This document shows positions 22,622 to 34,330 of a stretch of 64,000 bases of DNA, piece by piece. A program made the position numbers and the translations under genes. Source of the stretch: Siphonodentalium dalli (lineage: Eukaryota; Mollusca; Scaphopoda; Gadilida; Siphonodentaliidae); the NCBI GenBank assembly GCA_032622095.1, contig CP136069.1, positions 126,125,450 through 126,189,449 on the forward strand. Direction: 5' to 3'. Below the pieces are notes generated by a model. The model had not been told where the DNA came from. It searched no databases and saw only the letters and a program-made list of their open reading frames with translations. The number at the start of each line of letters is the position of its first letter. Position 1 is the stretch's first letter.

Positions 22622-22696
22622 GCAAGTTTAGCTCTGACTAGCTTATCTTTAAGATACTGATGCTTCTTAAATACGATTATCTCTTTTAGTCTGGTC

Positions 22697-24400
22697 GTTG
22701 AGACTCGATTTTGAGGTGAACCTAGAACAAATTGTTTACAAGCTGTTTTTGGTGTCATTTTGTCGGGCAGAATCTGGGGAACAATATATCCAAAATCCGC
22801 TAAAATCCGCTTTGGGGAAAATTTTCCACAGCTCGTTGAAATGGGGTCCTATTTATGCGTTTTTGTGTAAATTTTGCTGTTCCTTATTAGTATAGTCAAT
22901 CTGATGGAAAGAAAAACCCAACCGTGAACAAAGTACCATGCAATGTCTTTTGGTGTGTTGAATGTGACTATATCCATATGATAACATAACCAAAATCCCC
23001 GTGAATCCCAGGGTGGGAAAATCGTAATTTTTGGGTGAAAAGACAGGAATATGTAAACAAAAATGGTGAAAATTGTAATTTTCTGGTTGAGACTCAGATT
23101 TTAAGGTGAACCTATATTAAATTGGTAACAAGATGTTGTTGGTGTTATTTTATCGGGCAGAATCTGGGGAACAATATATCCCAAATTCGCTAAAATACGC
23201 TTTGGGGAACATTTTCTACAGCTCGTTGAAATGGGGTCCTATTTATGGCTTTTTGTGTAAATTTTGCTGTTCCTTATTAGTCTAGTCAATCTGTTGGAAA
23301 GAAAACCCCAACCGTTAACAAATTACTGTGCACTGTCTTTTGGTGTGTTGAATGTGACTATATCCATATGATAACATAACCAAAATCACCGTAAATCCCA
23401 GGGTGGGAAAATCGTCATTTTTGGGTGAAAAGACAGGAATATGTAAACAAAAATGGTGAAAATTGTAATGTTCTGGTTGAGACTCAGATTTTAAGGTAAA
23501 TCTATATTAAATTGGTAACAAGATGTTGTTGGTGTTATTTTATCCGGCAGAATCTGGGGAACAATATATCCAAAATCCGCAAAATACGCTTTGGGGAAAT
23601 TTTTCTACAGCTCGTTGAAATGGGGTCCTATTTATGTTTTTTTGTGTAAATTTTGCTGTTCCTTATTAGTCTAGTCAATCTGATGGAAAGAAAAACCCAA
23701 CCGTGAACAAATTACTATGCAATGTCGTTTGGTGTATTTGAATGTGACTATATCCATATGATAACATAACCAAAATCCCCGTGAATCCCAGAGTGGGAAA
23801 ATCGTCATTTTTGGGTGAAAAGTCAGGAATATGTAAACAAAAATGGTGAAAACTGTAATTTTCTGGTTGAGACTCAGATTTTCAGCTGAACCTATATTAA
23901 ATTGGTAACAAGCTGTTGGTGTTATTTTGTTGGTTAGAATATGGGGAACAATATATCCAAAATTCGCTTTGGGGGAAATTTTCCACATATCTTTGAAATA
24001 GGGTCCTATTTGTGTCTTTTTTGTGTCAAGTTTGCAGTTCCTTATTAGTCCAGTCAAACGGATGGAAGGAAACGCCCAACCGTGAAAACAATTTGCTTTT
24101 GGTCGTTTTGAGTGTGACTATACTCATATAATAACATATACAAAATCCCCATGAACCAGAAGTCGTAATTTTTGAGTCAAAATACTGGAATATGTAAACA
24201 AAATGGTGAAAATTGGAATTTTTTTAATAAACAAATCTGCCAACCATAAACGCTCAGTCGAGTTCCGTGACTGCCAAATGTGACCATATAATAATATATC
24301 CAAAATATACATGCGTTTAATGAAGGGACAGTCGTTAATTTAGATACAAATGAAGAAAATATGTAAGAAAATGGTGAAAATTGGAATTTTTGTCTGGGAA
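22697..24400 (+). repeat. ~390-bp tandem repeat, four units plus a degraded fifth
   Basis: GGTTGAGACTCAGATTTT-type starts lie near 22697, 23085, 23475 and 23865. Each unit includes CGGGCAGAATCTGGGG, GAAATGGGGTCCTATTTA and AACAAAAATGGTGAAAA. The last copy decays into 24180-24400. ORFs here follow the repeat and are not proposed. Confidence 0.93.
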
Positions 24401-24799
24401 CCAGGTCGACCATTTGCTTCTCCAGACTGGGGCCCCAATATTAAACCTAATCCATTTTTTCGTAATGTGTCTGCTCCAACTAATTTGCCGCTTACATGTG
24501 GCCGTGAATATTACGGGGCAATATGGCGGCAATTTCCTGGAGTGTACTACCTCTAAATGTGTATTAATGTGACAGAAACTTGCAACAAAAAACGCATTTC
24601 GTGCATAATTTGACACTAATACTATAAAATGGCGAATCCTAATCCGTTATAGTAAGTCATATCCCGAGGATTTGGGCAATTCGGTGTCTAAGCAGTCTTC
24701 AAAATGACAGCGAAAATGGCAGCCGGAAGTGAACAATTGAAATGTATTTTTTTCTTACGATATCGAATAAACGTATAGCCAATATGTAGTCATATATGT

Positions 24800-25915
24800 C
24801 ACCATACGAGTTTGCAAAGCCACCAATAGTGTCATAATACATCAAATGATTGTCCCAAACCACACAACGAGTCCACCAAACCATATACAGAGTTACAAAA
24901 CCCATCTGGTATATAAAAACACCGACATGTGAGTATCCAAATCCATACGACGGGCGCCCCAAATCCAAACATTGCTCCAAACCATCGACGGGGTGTCCCA
25001 ATCCACCAAACGAGTTTCACAAACCACCAGACTGGTGTAGACTGAGGTAGGTAGCTCCCCAAACGATACTCAACTGGTGTCATTACTCACACATATAGTC
25101 CCCAAACCATGCATTTGGTATTCCAACTGACCCAAAATGAGTGTCACAAGCCACTAAATGAGTGTCTCAATCGACCTGATTAAGGACTCAAACCAATTAT
25201 CGAATGTTCCCAAATCACACCAGTAGTGCTCCATACGTTGCAACCTATGTTCGAAACAACATAATAGTTGCGTCACAAGCCATTCAGTAGGTTCCAGAAA
25301 TATCCAATGAGTGTCCATAACCATCAGATGAGTAAAACATACAATGAGCACCAATTGAGTGTGTCAAACCACTCAATCAGTGCCTAAAACCACGCAATGG
25401 GTGTACCACGGTTACCAAACCATCCATCGGGTGTTCGAACCCACATGATAGGCAGACATCCAATATGTAGCCCATGCCATATGTCATACAACGTACACCT
25501 GTCGTCTCAATCCATTCAACTGTAGTGTCCCAAACGACCCAACCAGTGACCCAATCGGCCACGCAGTGTCTCAATGCACATAACCAGTATCTAAAATCTA
25601 TAGCGAGTTTCCCAAACCACTCAAAGTGAACACTCCACCCAATTGGTGTCCCAAAAGCATCCAACTGGAGTCACAAATTACCCAGCGGGGGACCCAAACC
25701 ATAAAACTAGCATCATAAACCATCCAACAAGTTCCCTATCCACCAACTGCACAGGACTGGTGTTGCGAACCAACAACCAACTGTCATATCAATACATCTA
25801 CAATAGTGTACAAAACCCTCCATCGAGTATTTCACACGATCAAGTGAGTTTGTCAAACCATCCAATGAGTTTACCAAAACATAGTTTGATATATTTGAAG
25901 GATGGTTTTATGCAC
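24800..25915 (+). repeat. ~30-bp minisatellite, forward part
   Basis: Degenerate units of the form CCAAACCATCCAATGAGTGTC follow each other every 28-36 bp. They are strongly diverged from each other but keep CAAACCA and GTGTC. Confidence 0.9.
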
Positions 25916-26440
25916 TAGTTTGTGACACCTATTAAATGACTGGGACATTCAGTTGGTGATCTGAGACACTAGTTGTACGTTTTATACACGCCTGCTGGTT
26001 TTGATAATCATCATGTGGCTTGGGACACTCGTTGTGTGATTATTGACACTCATCTGTTGGTTTGGGACACCCATTGGATGGTTTGTGGTACACACTTGAT
26101 GATTTGAGACACCCATTTGTGTGGTTCGGGATACCACATACATGAATTGGGACACTCGATGGGTGACATATGGCAATCGTTGGATGATATGGAACACACA
26201 TTGGACTGGTTTAGGCACTAATTGGGTGGTTTTTGACACTATTTGTGTGGACTCTGTTACATATTATGTGGTTTGGGACACTCGTTGGCTGATTTGGAAT
26301 TATTAAGAAGGCGGTTGAGACACCTGTTGTGTGGTTTTACACTCCTTGGATGGTTTTGGACACGCGTTAAGTTGTTTCTGACACTCATTTGATGTATTTC
26401 GATACTAGTTTGGTTGCTGTGGACACTAATCAAATTATAT
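25916..26440 (-). repeat. ~30-bp minisatellite, inverted part
   Basis: From about 25916 the same unit runs on the other strand (GACACTCATTGGATGGTTTGG). The orientation flips once, without a spacer, near 25915. Confidence 0.9.
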
Positions 26441-27229
26441 TCGATACCGGATATGAGAAGATTTATTTAAAAATCTATGACGAAATAGATATTGTTGACT
26501 TTCGATTGAAATATTCGCCGCCATTATGGGACACTGTAGGGACAAATTCTCGACATATAGCTCATTATTATCGGATTAGGGTCCGACATAACTTACTGTT
26601 GTGCTAGCCAATACATGTTTTTCGTCTAAATGGAAACAATCTAGTGAACTTTAACGAAAATTCCCAATTATACTACTTTCAGTAGCCATAGTGTCCCTAT
26701 TTTTGGAAGTGATTGCCTAGTTTCTGCTAAAATGGACACTAGTGGTTCATATATGACGTCTAATGGGTATTAAGTACACTGGTGTGTTTGATTTGCGGTT
26801 ATTCTGGGCATTAAAATAATATATGATTTTTCTTCGAAATTTAGTACAATCTATTTCGAATTTGAAGGGCTCAAATTCCCAATCCTCGTGATATGACTCA
26901 CAATTATCAGACATTGATTTAAAATGATGTATGTTGGCACTAATGGCCATTTAAACCAAATTTCTTATAAATGGAAACGATCTGGTGAAATTTAGTGAAA
27001 ATTGTCCAATTTTACCAATTTCGGTCGCCATTTTGTCCGCCATTTTGAATTTTTACAATCAAATAGTACACGAAATAACATACGTCTGTCATGGCAACAA
27101 TAATAATTTGTTTATGTTTCATATTCCTGCCATCTGTATAACTTTAATTTAAATGACATTCATGTGTATATTTCATAAGAAACGGAAAATCATACATAAA
27201 AAACACAAATATGACATTTTTTTTCAAAA
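26441..27229. other. Inner right part of the foldback element, no gene
   Basis: It contains sequence resembling the left side in inverted form (TCGCCATTTTGTCCGCCATTTTG near 27010, quoted in part). No coding signal is seen. Confidence 0.45.
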
Positions 27230-27366
27230 TGCTCTAGAAATTTTTCCCCAAAGCGGATTTCAGCGGATTTTGGATATGTTGTTCCCCAAGTTCTGCCCGA
27301 CAAAATGGCACCAAAAACAGCTTGTAAACAATTTGTTCTAGGTCCAATGCTTCAACGACCAGACTA

Positions 27367-27560
27367 TTTTTGTTGAGTGATTCAGCCAGTTCTCCTTCCA
27401 ACTTGATCGCCTTCTCCTTGTATAGTCGCGCAATTTCTGTGTTGCGGCGACTATATACAAGAGGAAGACATATCAAGCTGTTGGGTGGAGCTTGTTGATA
27501 AACATTAATTTCATAAATGAGTTGTGGTTTTGAGTGTGGATATCCAAACTTCTTCTCGTT
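27367..27560 (-). pseudogene. Protein-like fragment cut by the foldback element
   Basis: The minus-strand frame contains YPHSKPQLIYEINVYQQ and then RRNTEIARLYKEKAIKLEGE, a charged, helical, coiled-coil-like stretch ending at the TA insertion site. It begins after a stop near 27563 and has no start Met. I do not recognise the family. Alternatively it could be the remains of another repeat. Confidence 0.35.
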
Positions 27561-27563
27561 GCA

Positions 27564-28137
27564 GTCTCATAGATTTAGAGTCCTCTTCTGTTTCACAAAG
27601 AGTACTATCTCTATGGCCATGAAACGAAAGTTAATATATTGTCTGGTGTTCATGGCGCAACGTTTCATTTTGCAGTAAGTGACCTTTCCGTTCGAGAAGT
27701 AGCGGCCGTTCGGGTGCAGTTTGAAAGGAAGTGAAGGTGATTTAAAACGACGAAATTCAAAAATAGTTAATTAAATTTCCAACAGTCGCAATACTTCCGA
27801 GGTGGGTCTGTCCGGATCCGGATATTTGTCAAATGCTTCCTTAATTGATTGCATGCCTATAAATGGTCGGATTTAGAGTACAGTACACCTTTAAGAGCTG
27901 ATAAATTACTGTAATGTCTATTCATCTATTCAGAGAATGTTGAGTCTCAGTGTGTGTATGTCGTCTATTGATCGACCCTATGAACGTGTCAACAACAGAA
28001 AAATGAGTACTTACTAGATTTAATTAGAGGCTTTGACACTTACGTTGCACTTTAACTACCATTGTTAACTGCTTAATTTCACAGTACATTATATTCGTAA
28101 GTAAGTTATACTACATGCAACTTCCATAACGATACGG
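27564..28137. other. No gene recognised; one transposon end
   Basis: CCTATAAATGGTCGGATTTAGAG...CCTTTAA at 27856-27893 matches the end of the TTAA family at 40145-40670. It may be a solitary end. The rest is unassigned. Confidence 0.5.
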
Positions 28138-28290
28138 GTGTACCTGAGTACACACCTATAGCCCGGTCTGCTGGGTTTGTATTGGTCTATACGCCTAACT
28201 AGATTATGTGAAAGCATTTCATTAAGTTTATTGTGATATTTGAATACTTCATCGCCGTAGAGTCTTTTAAATTATATATATATATCTTTA
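28138..28290 (+). repeat. Direct repeat, copy 1 (partner at 29729-29890)
   Basis: Both copies run from TACCTGAGTACACACCTATAG to CGCCGTAGAGTCTTTTAAATTA. The partner has about 33 bp extra in the middle. The copies are nearly identical, and 1.4 kb of other DNA lies between them. Confidence 0.92.
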
Positions 28291-28429
28291 ATCCTCCGAT
28301 AACGAAGAGTGGATAAACATACATATTATATATTGTTTTACAAACTCGTGAACAAAGAACAGTACGACAGAAAGATAAGTCTTATCAGCAACAAAGATTA
28401 CCCTTCATGTAAATAACGTATTTACAAAT

Positions 28430-28880
28430 ACATAGGTGCAGACAATCGTTCAGATGCACATTCGGGCCATCGTGCATGTATTACGTACTTACATATACGC
28501 TCATTCGCGTGCAAATGTGCATCCAATCATGCATACATCGATATACACCTGCCTGAGGCATGTATACATCCATCCATGCACACAACCGCATTAACCCCTC
28601 ACATGCTGGCCAACACTCGCAAAGAAACGCACACCTGACGTACGTACATAAATACATACATACATATGCATCAATCCATACATTCATACATACAAACCTA
28701 TTACATACCTACACTTTCCTGGATACAGATATACAGCCACACAGATACGCGTACGTATATACGTGCAAACATGCACAGTCAGCAATATCCACATATACTC
28801 GTTTCACCTATCCATATACATATGCATATATACAAGTATACACACACGGTGACACACACGTTCACACAACACAAAATCAA
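28430..28880 (+). repeat. Degenerate CATA/CACA low-complexity region
   Basis: Runs of ACATACATACATA, CATCCATCCATGCA and ACACACGGTGACACACACG dominate. Frames open on both strands (His/Thr/Tyr-rich) follow from the composition. Confidence 0.85.
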
Positions 28881-29287
28881 TAAGTCAAGAGGGACCGGGC
28901 CGGATCTATAGCTTGCAGCGAGTATATGAATTAGGATGTAAGATATATAAAGTGACAACGTTTAAGAAAAGCAATGAGCTTGTTTCATTTTTGGAATTGT
29001 ACCGTCTCCGTTCGTGGGCTATCAGCATAACCATTTTTGTGTTCGGTTAGTATTGACTCTATGTAATACTCACTACATACCATAGGTCCCCGTCCATTTA
29101 CAAAAACAGGATGGCGACCAGAGCGTCCAGTCTAACAGAACGTAAGTTTTCGTGCAAGATGCGAGAAACAAGTACTTAATGGTTATACTCGCAACGAAAG
29201 TCCACGACCAGATGAAATCGTCTGGCCGAAAAAATTCTCTAAGCGGACTACTGTTAATCAATTCGGCACCACGATGCGTCAAACAAA
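28881..29287. other. No gene recognised
   Basis: Short ORFs on both strands at 29073-29349 have no identifiable domain. Confidence 0.35.
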
Positions 29288-29722
29288 TTATTGCGTTAGT
29301 TTACTATAATTTTCCCATAATTTTGCTGTGTTTCGAACGAAAAATGTGACAAATTTGTATTTATCAAGAAATGGTATCAAGTTATCAGCAATGTCAGGTA
29401 TGTGCCCCAAAAATATTGCTGCAAGTTCTGGTGTGTTCAGATTGTCCAGCATAATATAGAAATTGATCCCAAAGAGATCTATTATCTTGTACCATATAAC
29501 ATTTCGAGTTTCGCAAATTGCTGGACAATCGAACAATATGTGCATTACTTTGTGTATATACGGATGCAGACACGCATCACACACTCCTTTTTGGTCATAT
29601 GTTGTTTGTGATATTATTCTTCCCACCTGAAGAAAATTTTCTTTGAATTGAGGATGCGCACGGCATACGCGCCATAAAAATGACAGCGAAAATTCACTTT
29701 GAATTTGACTGAAAATAAATAG
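29288..29722 (-). pseudogene. LINE ORF2 C-terminal fragment
   Basis: On the minus strand the frame reads SLSFLWRVCRAHPQFKENF, then VCDACLHPYIHKVMHILFDCPA, quoted only up to its key residues: a Cys-x2-Cys...His...Cys finger of the type found near the C-terminus of many non-LTR ORF2 proteins, followed by NLNTPELAAIFLG. It stops at 29288. The sequence differs from the C-terminus of the neighbouring LINE (30.2 kb), so it belongs to another family. It is truncated at its 5' side, next to the 29729 direct repeat. Confidence 0.7.
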
Positions 29723-29728
29723 CTACCT

Positions 29729-29890
29729 GAGTACACACCTATAGCCCGGTCTGCTGGGTTTGTAATGATCTATATGTGGATGATTGTATATTTGATAGCA
29801 CGCTACGCCTAACTAGATTATGTGAAAGCATTTCATTAAGTTTATTGTGATATTTGAATACTTCATCGCCGTAGAGTCTTTTAAATTATG
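29729..29890 (+). repeat. Direct repeat, copy 2 (partner at 28138-28290)
   Basis: Same ends as copy 1, with an insertion around TGTGGATGATTGTATATTTG. Confidence 0.92.
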
Positions 29891-30220
29891 CATTAACCTG
29901 TTTTAACCCTTTCATGACTGGAGCTGCGCTGGTGCAACATTAAATATCATGTGCCAGCTCATTCTCTTATATGTGCGAGTCTATATATGCTTTATTCTCT
30001 GATCCAATGTGACATGAGAAAACGAAAATTATATACAAAATATGAATAGAACGAAGAAATTTTGAATGTACAAAATATACAACGACCTCTCGGGTGTCAT
30101 AATCAGCATTGTCAACATCGCTTTCATCATCACCAGTTTCTTCCTCAAAATAATAGTCAAAGTGGTTGTTAAAAAAAATGGCAACAGTAGCGACTAAACA
30201 ACAACAACAACAACAACGGA

Positions 30221-32345
30221 TTAATCGTTGTTATCCAACTTAAAGTTAATCAATCGTATAAACGAGCAAAGTCTACGTAAAAAAGTTACGTCATTCAAAT
30301 TTAGTATGTCGTCTAAGATATCAATAGTCGCATTTTGTATACTTGTAAATTGTCGGGGCATGAGACGATTTCTAGCCTCGATTAAACATTCACATTCCAT
30401 CAAGTAGTGCATTTCATCTCCAAGTTGACGTTTATTACACAGGGGATACAATCTTCGAAGAACAGTGGTGTCGTTCCATCGGCCTGTCTCTATTGGCAGG
30501 CGATGATTACTCGTGCGGAATTGACAGAGAGTTATTCTATTCTTGGTATCCAAGCAATCCAAATATGTTTCGAAATTTATGTCATGTTTGAAAATTTTAT
30601 ATGTGTTGCCTCTGCTAGATTGTTCAATATCAGACAACCAGGTTGTGCGAAATTGATTATTTAAACTGCACTTGAGGTATGACATTAATGTTTCTGGACA
30701 TGTGATATTTTCCATGTTCCAAAGATGAATCTGTCCACAATTTGTTAGGATGGTCTTTATTTTTTCCATCCACTGGAATTTTACTGTTGAAACTTCACAT
30801 ACTTTTATGGCTAGTAAATACAACGTCTTACAAAATCTGCTCTGATTCATATTCTTAATTTTCATCCAATATTTCATAATACGCAGGTTGATTGTATATT
30901 CAATGGGCAATCTCCCACTCTCACCATATAACATAAAATTTTGGGTGGATGATTTCAAATGTAGAACTTGCCTTATAAATTTTCTGTGCATAACTTCAAA
31001 TATATCATTATTTCCTGATCCCCATACCTCACAGCAATACAACATGACTGGCAAAACTTGTGTATCAAATAATTCAAACATGTTTTTAACTGACAAGCAA
31101 TGTGTTCTAGATTTTGAGATTATTGAATACATCGCCTTAGTTGCTTTATTCATCAAAGTGTTTTTTGTATCCGAGTACGAGCCTGATTTTGTATGTACAA
31201 TTCCAAGATAGTTAAAGTTCTTGACAACTTCAATTGTTTGTCCATTGTATGTAAATATTCTATTTTTAGGCAAGCTTCTTTTAGAAATCAGCATTATTTT
31301 GGTTTTTTCAATGTTAACACTTAACTTCCACTTCTCACAGTACTTTTGAAAACTATTAAGTGCTTTCTGTAGATTTAACGGTGTTTCAGCCATAAGTACG
31401 GTGTCGTCTGCATATAAAATAATAAATAATTTGACATATGTCTGCAAATTGGTCTCTATATCCTTTGACAATTTTGACAAACCCCGAACGCCATTCGTAT
31501 TGAGAAAATCTTCCAGGTCATTGAGGTAAAGTGAGAACAGTAGGGGTGATAGGTTGTCTCCTTGTCGTACTCCAGACAAACATGGGAAACAATCGGATGT
31601 TGTATTGCCCAAACGAACCTTTGATTTTATGTTTGTGTACATATTTCTAATAACCGTGAGTAGTTTTCCATTTATATCATTGTTAATGAGTTTGTGCCAT
31701 AGCCCTTTCCTCCACACCTTATCAAATGCTTTCTCAAAATCAATAAATGCACAATACATATTCCTATTAAATGCCTTTGAAATTGCCGTTAACATATGTA
31801 AAACAAAAATATTATCAGTTGTGGAATAACCCTTTCTGAAACCCGCCTGGTTTTCACAGAGAACTTCTCTTTCTTCAACGTAAGAATATAACCTGTTAGA
31901 AAGAATCTTTGTAAACAATTTGCCGAAGCAGCTTAAAAGCGTGATAGGTCTGTAGTTTTTTGGATCTTCCTTATTACCCTTTTTCTTATAGAGCGGGATG
32001 ATAGTTCCAATTCCCCATATATGTGGTACACAACCTGATTCGAAGACTAAATTAAATGTTTTACAATATATGTCGATAAGGGTGTCAGAGGATGCCTTGA
32101 TATATTCGTTTATAATTCCATCTTCTCCAGGGGACTTATTGTTCTTTAAACTTTTGATAGCTAACACGACTTCTTCTTTGCTTATTGGTCGGTTTAGTTC
32201 GTCGTTTGTATTACTTGTCTCAATGAGCATACGTATATCTGAGTCATCTGTGATAGATTCAGAATTAAGTATTCGGAAGTGTTCTTCAAATTTGTCTATT
32301 TCAACTGGGTTATTACATGTTATATCTCGCTTATTATAGTGTAGA
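30221..32345 (-). CDS. LINE reverse transcriptase and C-terminal domain
   Basis: The frame is open from about 32345; the first Met is at 32230. Blocks in order: EEVVLAIKSLKNNKSPGEDG, WGIGTIIPLYKKKG with NYRPITLL, ENQAGFRKGYSTTDNI, FIDFEKAFDKVW (first catalytic Asp), LSGVRQGDNLSPLLFSLYLN, FIILYADDTVLM (YADD box), WKLSVNIEKTKIM, FNYLGIVHTKSG. All fingers, palm and thumb motifs of a non-LTR reverse transcriptase are present and the catalytic YADD is intact. The C-terminus holds LPIETGRWND and C-x4-Q...H-x3-EC-EC residues like the finger region of LINE ORF2. The protein would synthesise cDNA at a nicked target. It is separated from the endonuclease frame by a single frame change near 32340. Confidence 0.93.
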
Positions 32346-34330
32346 CCAGAATTTCCTTGAATTTTCTATTTTTAGTTTAGATAGTTCATGTGTGATATTC
32401 TCCCTATGTATTGCAATTGCGTTGTCCATTTCTCGCTTGTATCTCCTACTCATTTCACGCATCATTTTTCTTGAACTATTGTTTTGCTTCAGTCTATGAT
32501 ATCGCTTGGCTTTGCGGTATTCTTTACGCGCTTTCCAGCATGCAGAATTAAACCATGGTTTGTTGTTCTTTTTTCGTGCTTTCCGCTTTCTAATCGGAGG
32601 TCCAAATGTGTCACGTGACGATTTAAGAAGAACTTCTGATATTCTGTCTACTATTTCACTAACTTCCGTATTATTAGTGGTAAAAGGTGGGCAACTGTTC
32701 AACAAAGATCGCAATTCTGAAATTTCCATGGGGTCAAGATTCCATATGAACTCGGTTTTTTTGGATGGGTCCCATTTATATTTATGACAGGTTTTAGTTT
32801 CCTCGTTAGATAATTCAGTAGTGTGATCTATATTTATTGCTAATTCCGTTGAGATACCTTTATGCACGTCTGAAAATAATTTGTTTGCTTCCCCGACTAT
32901 AAAATCTACGGCCATTGGCAGTGCGTTTAGAGAACACAGCATGTAATCTACAACTGATTCGTCACGACATGTATAACACCCTATTTTACTGTCAGTACCC
33001 AATCTTCCATTCAATATTAATAAATCATTATGATGGCAAACATTCAATAATTGTTTGCCCAAACTATTCGTCGTTGCGTCCATGCTATGCCTCTTTAGTG
33101 GTAAACCACAATTTTCTAGCACCATCTCCGCAGTTATGTGGTTATCATAAGTAACAATATCATTTTCATCGTTTGGAATATAGTCTAGTTTTTGAGACGT
33201 CCGGGCATTGAAATCGCCAGTAATGAAAATATTATCACATCGTTGCCTCATTTGTAAAATGTCTGCGTCAATTTCATTAAAGGCTGAATTTGATGAATAT
33301 TTAGTTCCTTCTGGTGGAACATAAACAGCTCCCAGTATAATTTTAACTCCATGTTGCTGTAATTCCAACCAGTGAATAAACTGACAGTCTGTGTGCAGTA
33401 TGTGTGTCGATGAGGCTAAATAAGATTTTACTCCAATGATAATTCCACCAGATTTAACACGAGAAAGTTTCGTGCGATTTTTCATGTGTAGAACAAAACC
33501 TGGTAAGTCAAGATTATCGCAACCATCTGTCTTTGTCTCTGACAGACAGATAATATCATGCTTAGCACACATATTTTGGAATTCTGGGTAGGCGAGTTTT
33601 TTTCTGACACCACAAACATTTAAACCTAATATTCTGATACCGTGATTTTTAACATTCTCGACATGAATCGTTGTTTGTCCAACTGGTACATTAATTTCAT
33701 TAATACTCGCGTCAGGAATAGAGTTATCTCCATTGTTAAAAGTTTCGACGGGTCGTACATGCATGGGAGTGTATTCTCGGTAATCCTCTCTTTCCGGATA
33801 TATTGTTTCGTAAGCTTCATGCAATATTTCCGAAAAGTGAGGATTGGTCTCGGGGTTTACAATATGGCTATAATCACAGTCATCAAAATAATAATCATAA
33901 TATTCTCCAAAATCATCATTATCAACGTCCTGATCATCATCATCAACGTCCTCATCATCATCATCATCCTCATCACCATCATCGTCGTCGTTATCATCAT
34001 CATTATCATTATCACCATCATCACCATCCTCATCATCGTCATCACCATATTTAGTGTTATCAACAATATCGCACAAAAAATGCTCATGTACAGCAGAGAA
34101 ACATGATTTTTCAGCTTTGATTATTTGGTTTGTATGCATACTCTTAATCGATTCATAATTCGGGTAGTGAATTATCCGCTGTCGTGTGAGTTCATATTCG
34201 TAATCATCGTTTCCGTGAACAGACTTGGTATTGCTTTTAATGTGTTTTGCATTCCAAGTTGAATTGTAATTATCAGCTATATCATCATTCCAACCATCAG
34301 CGAAATCGTTTTCAACTGTTCCAAAAGAAA
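32334..34330 (-). CDS. LINE AP-type endonuclease with acidic linker
   Basis: The endonuclease is about 33650-32850: ILGLNVCGVRKK (strand with catalytic Asn), IICLSETKTD (catalytic Glu), GGIIIGVKSY, ILGAVYVPPEG, IFITGDFNART (GDFNA box), DESVVDYML and FSDVHKGI (terminal Asp-His). All catalytic positions of the EEP fold can be seen. Before it lies an Asp/Asn/Glu-rich stretch (33890-34060). After it, a basic region (RKRKARKKNN) leads to KFWSTL and a stop at 32334. The ORF's first Met is 34139, but the frame is open and protein-like back to about 34330, where it takes over from the upstream frame. Confidence 0.92.
33890..34060 (+). repeat. TCA/TCATCC microsatellite inside the LINE
   Basis: Imperfect CAT/TCA triplets on the plus strand encode the Asp-rich linker of the LINE protein on the minus strand. 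Other frames give poly-His, poly-Ile or poly-Met and are artefacts. Confidence 0.9.

Larger units (their letters stand above)
22689..27364. mobile_element. 4.7-kb TA-flanked foldback element carrying satellite DNA
   Basis: TA at 22687-22688 and 27365-27366 flank ends GTCTGGTCGTTGA and TCAACGACCAGAC. The left 140 bp (to about 22830) and the reverse complement of the right 140 bp (from about 27230) match closely, sharing CCTAGAACAAATTGTTTAC, GGGCAGAA and AAATCCGCTTTGGGGAAA. Inside are four ~390-bp tandem units (22697-24400) and a minisatellite that reverses orientation (24800-26440). No transposase frame is visible. Sequence outside the ends reads as protein-like on the minus strand on both sides, so the element may have landed in a coding exon or an older element. 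Confidence 0.8.

Noticed and set aside
24699-26306. Several frames of 60-100 residues on both strands.
   Set aside because: They are produced by the ~30-bp minisatellite and change with its orientation.
28481-28911. Overlapping frames on both strands rich in His, Thr and Tyr.
   Set aside because: They result from CATA/CACA low-complexity sequence.
33642-34106. Plus-strand frames rich in Ile, His or Met.
   Set aside because: They are other-frame readings of the triplet microsatellite within the minus-strand LINE gene.
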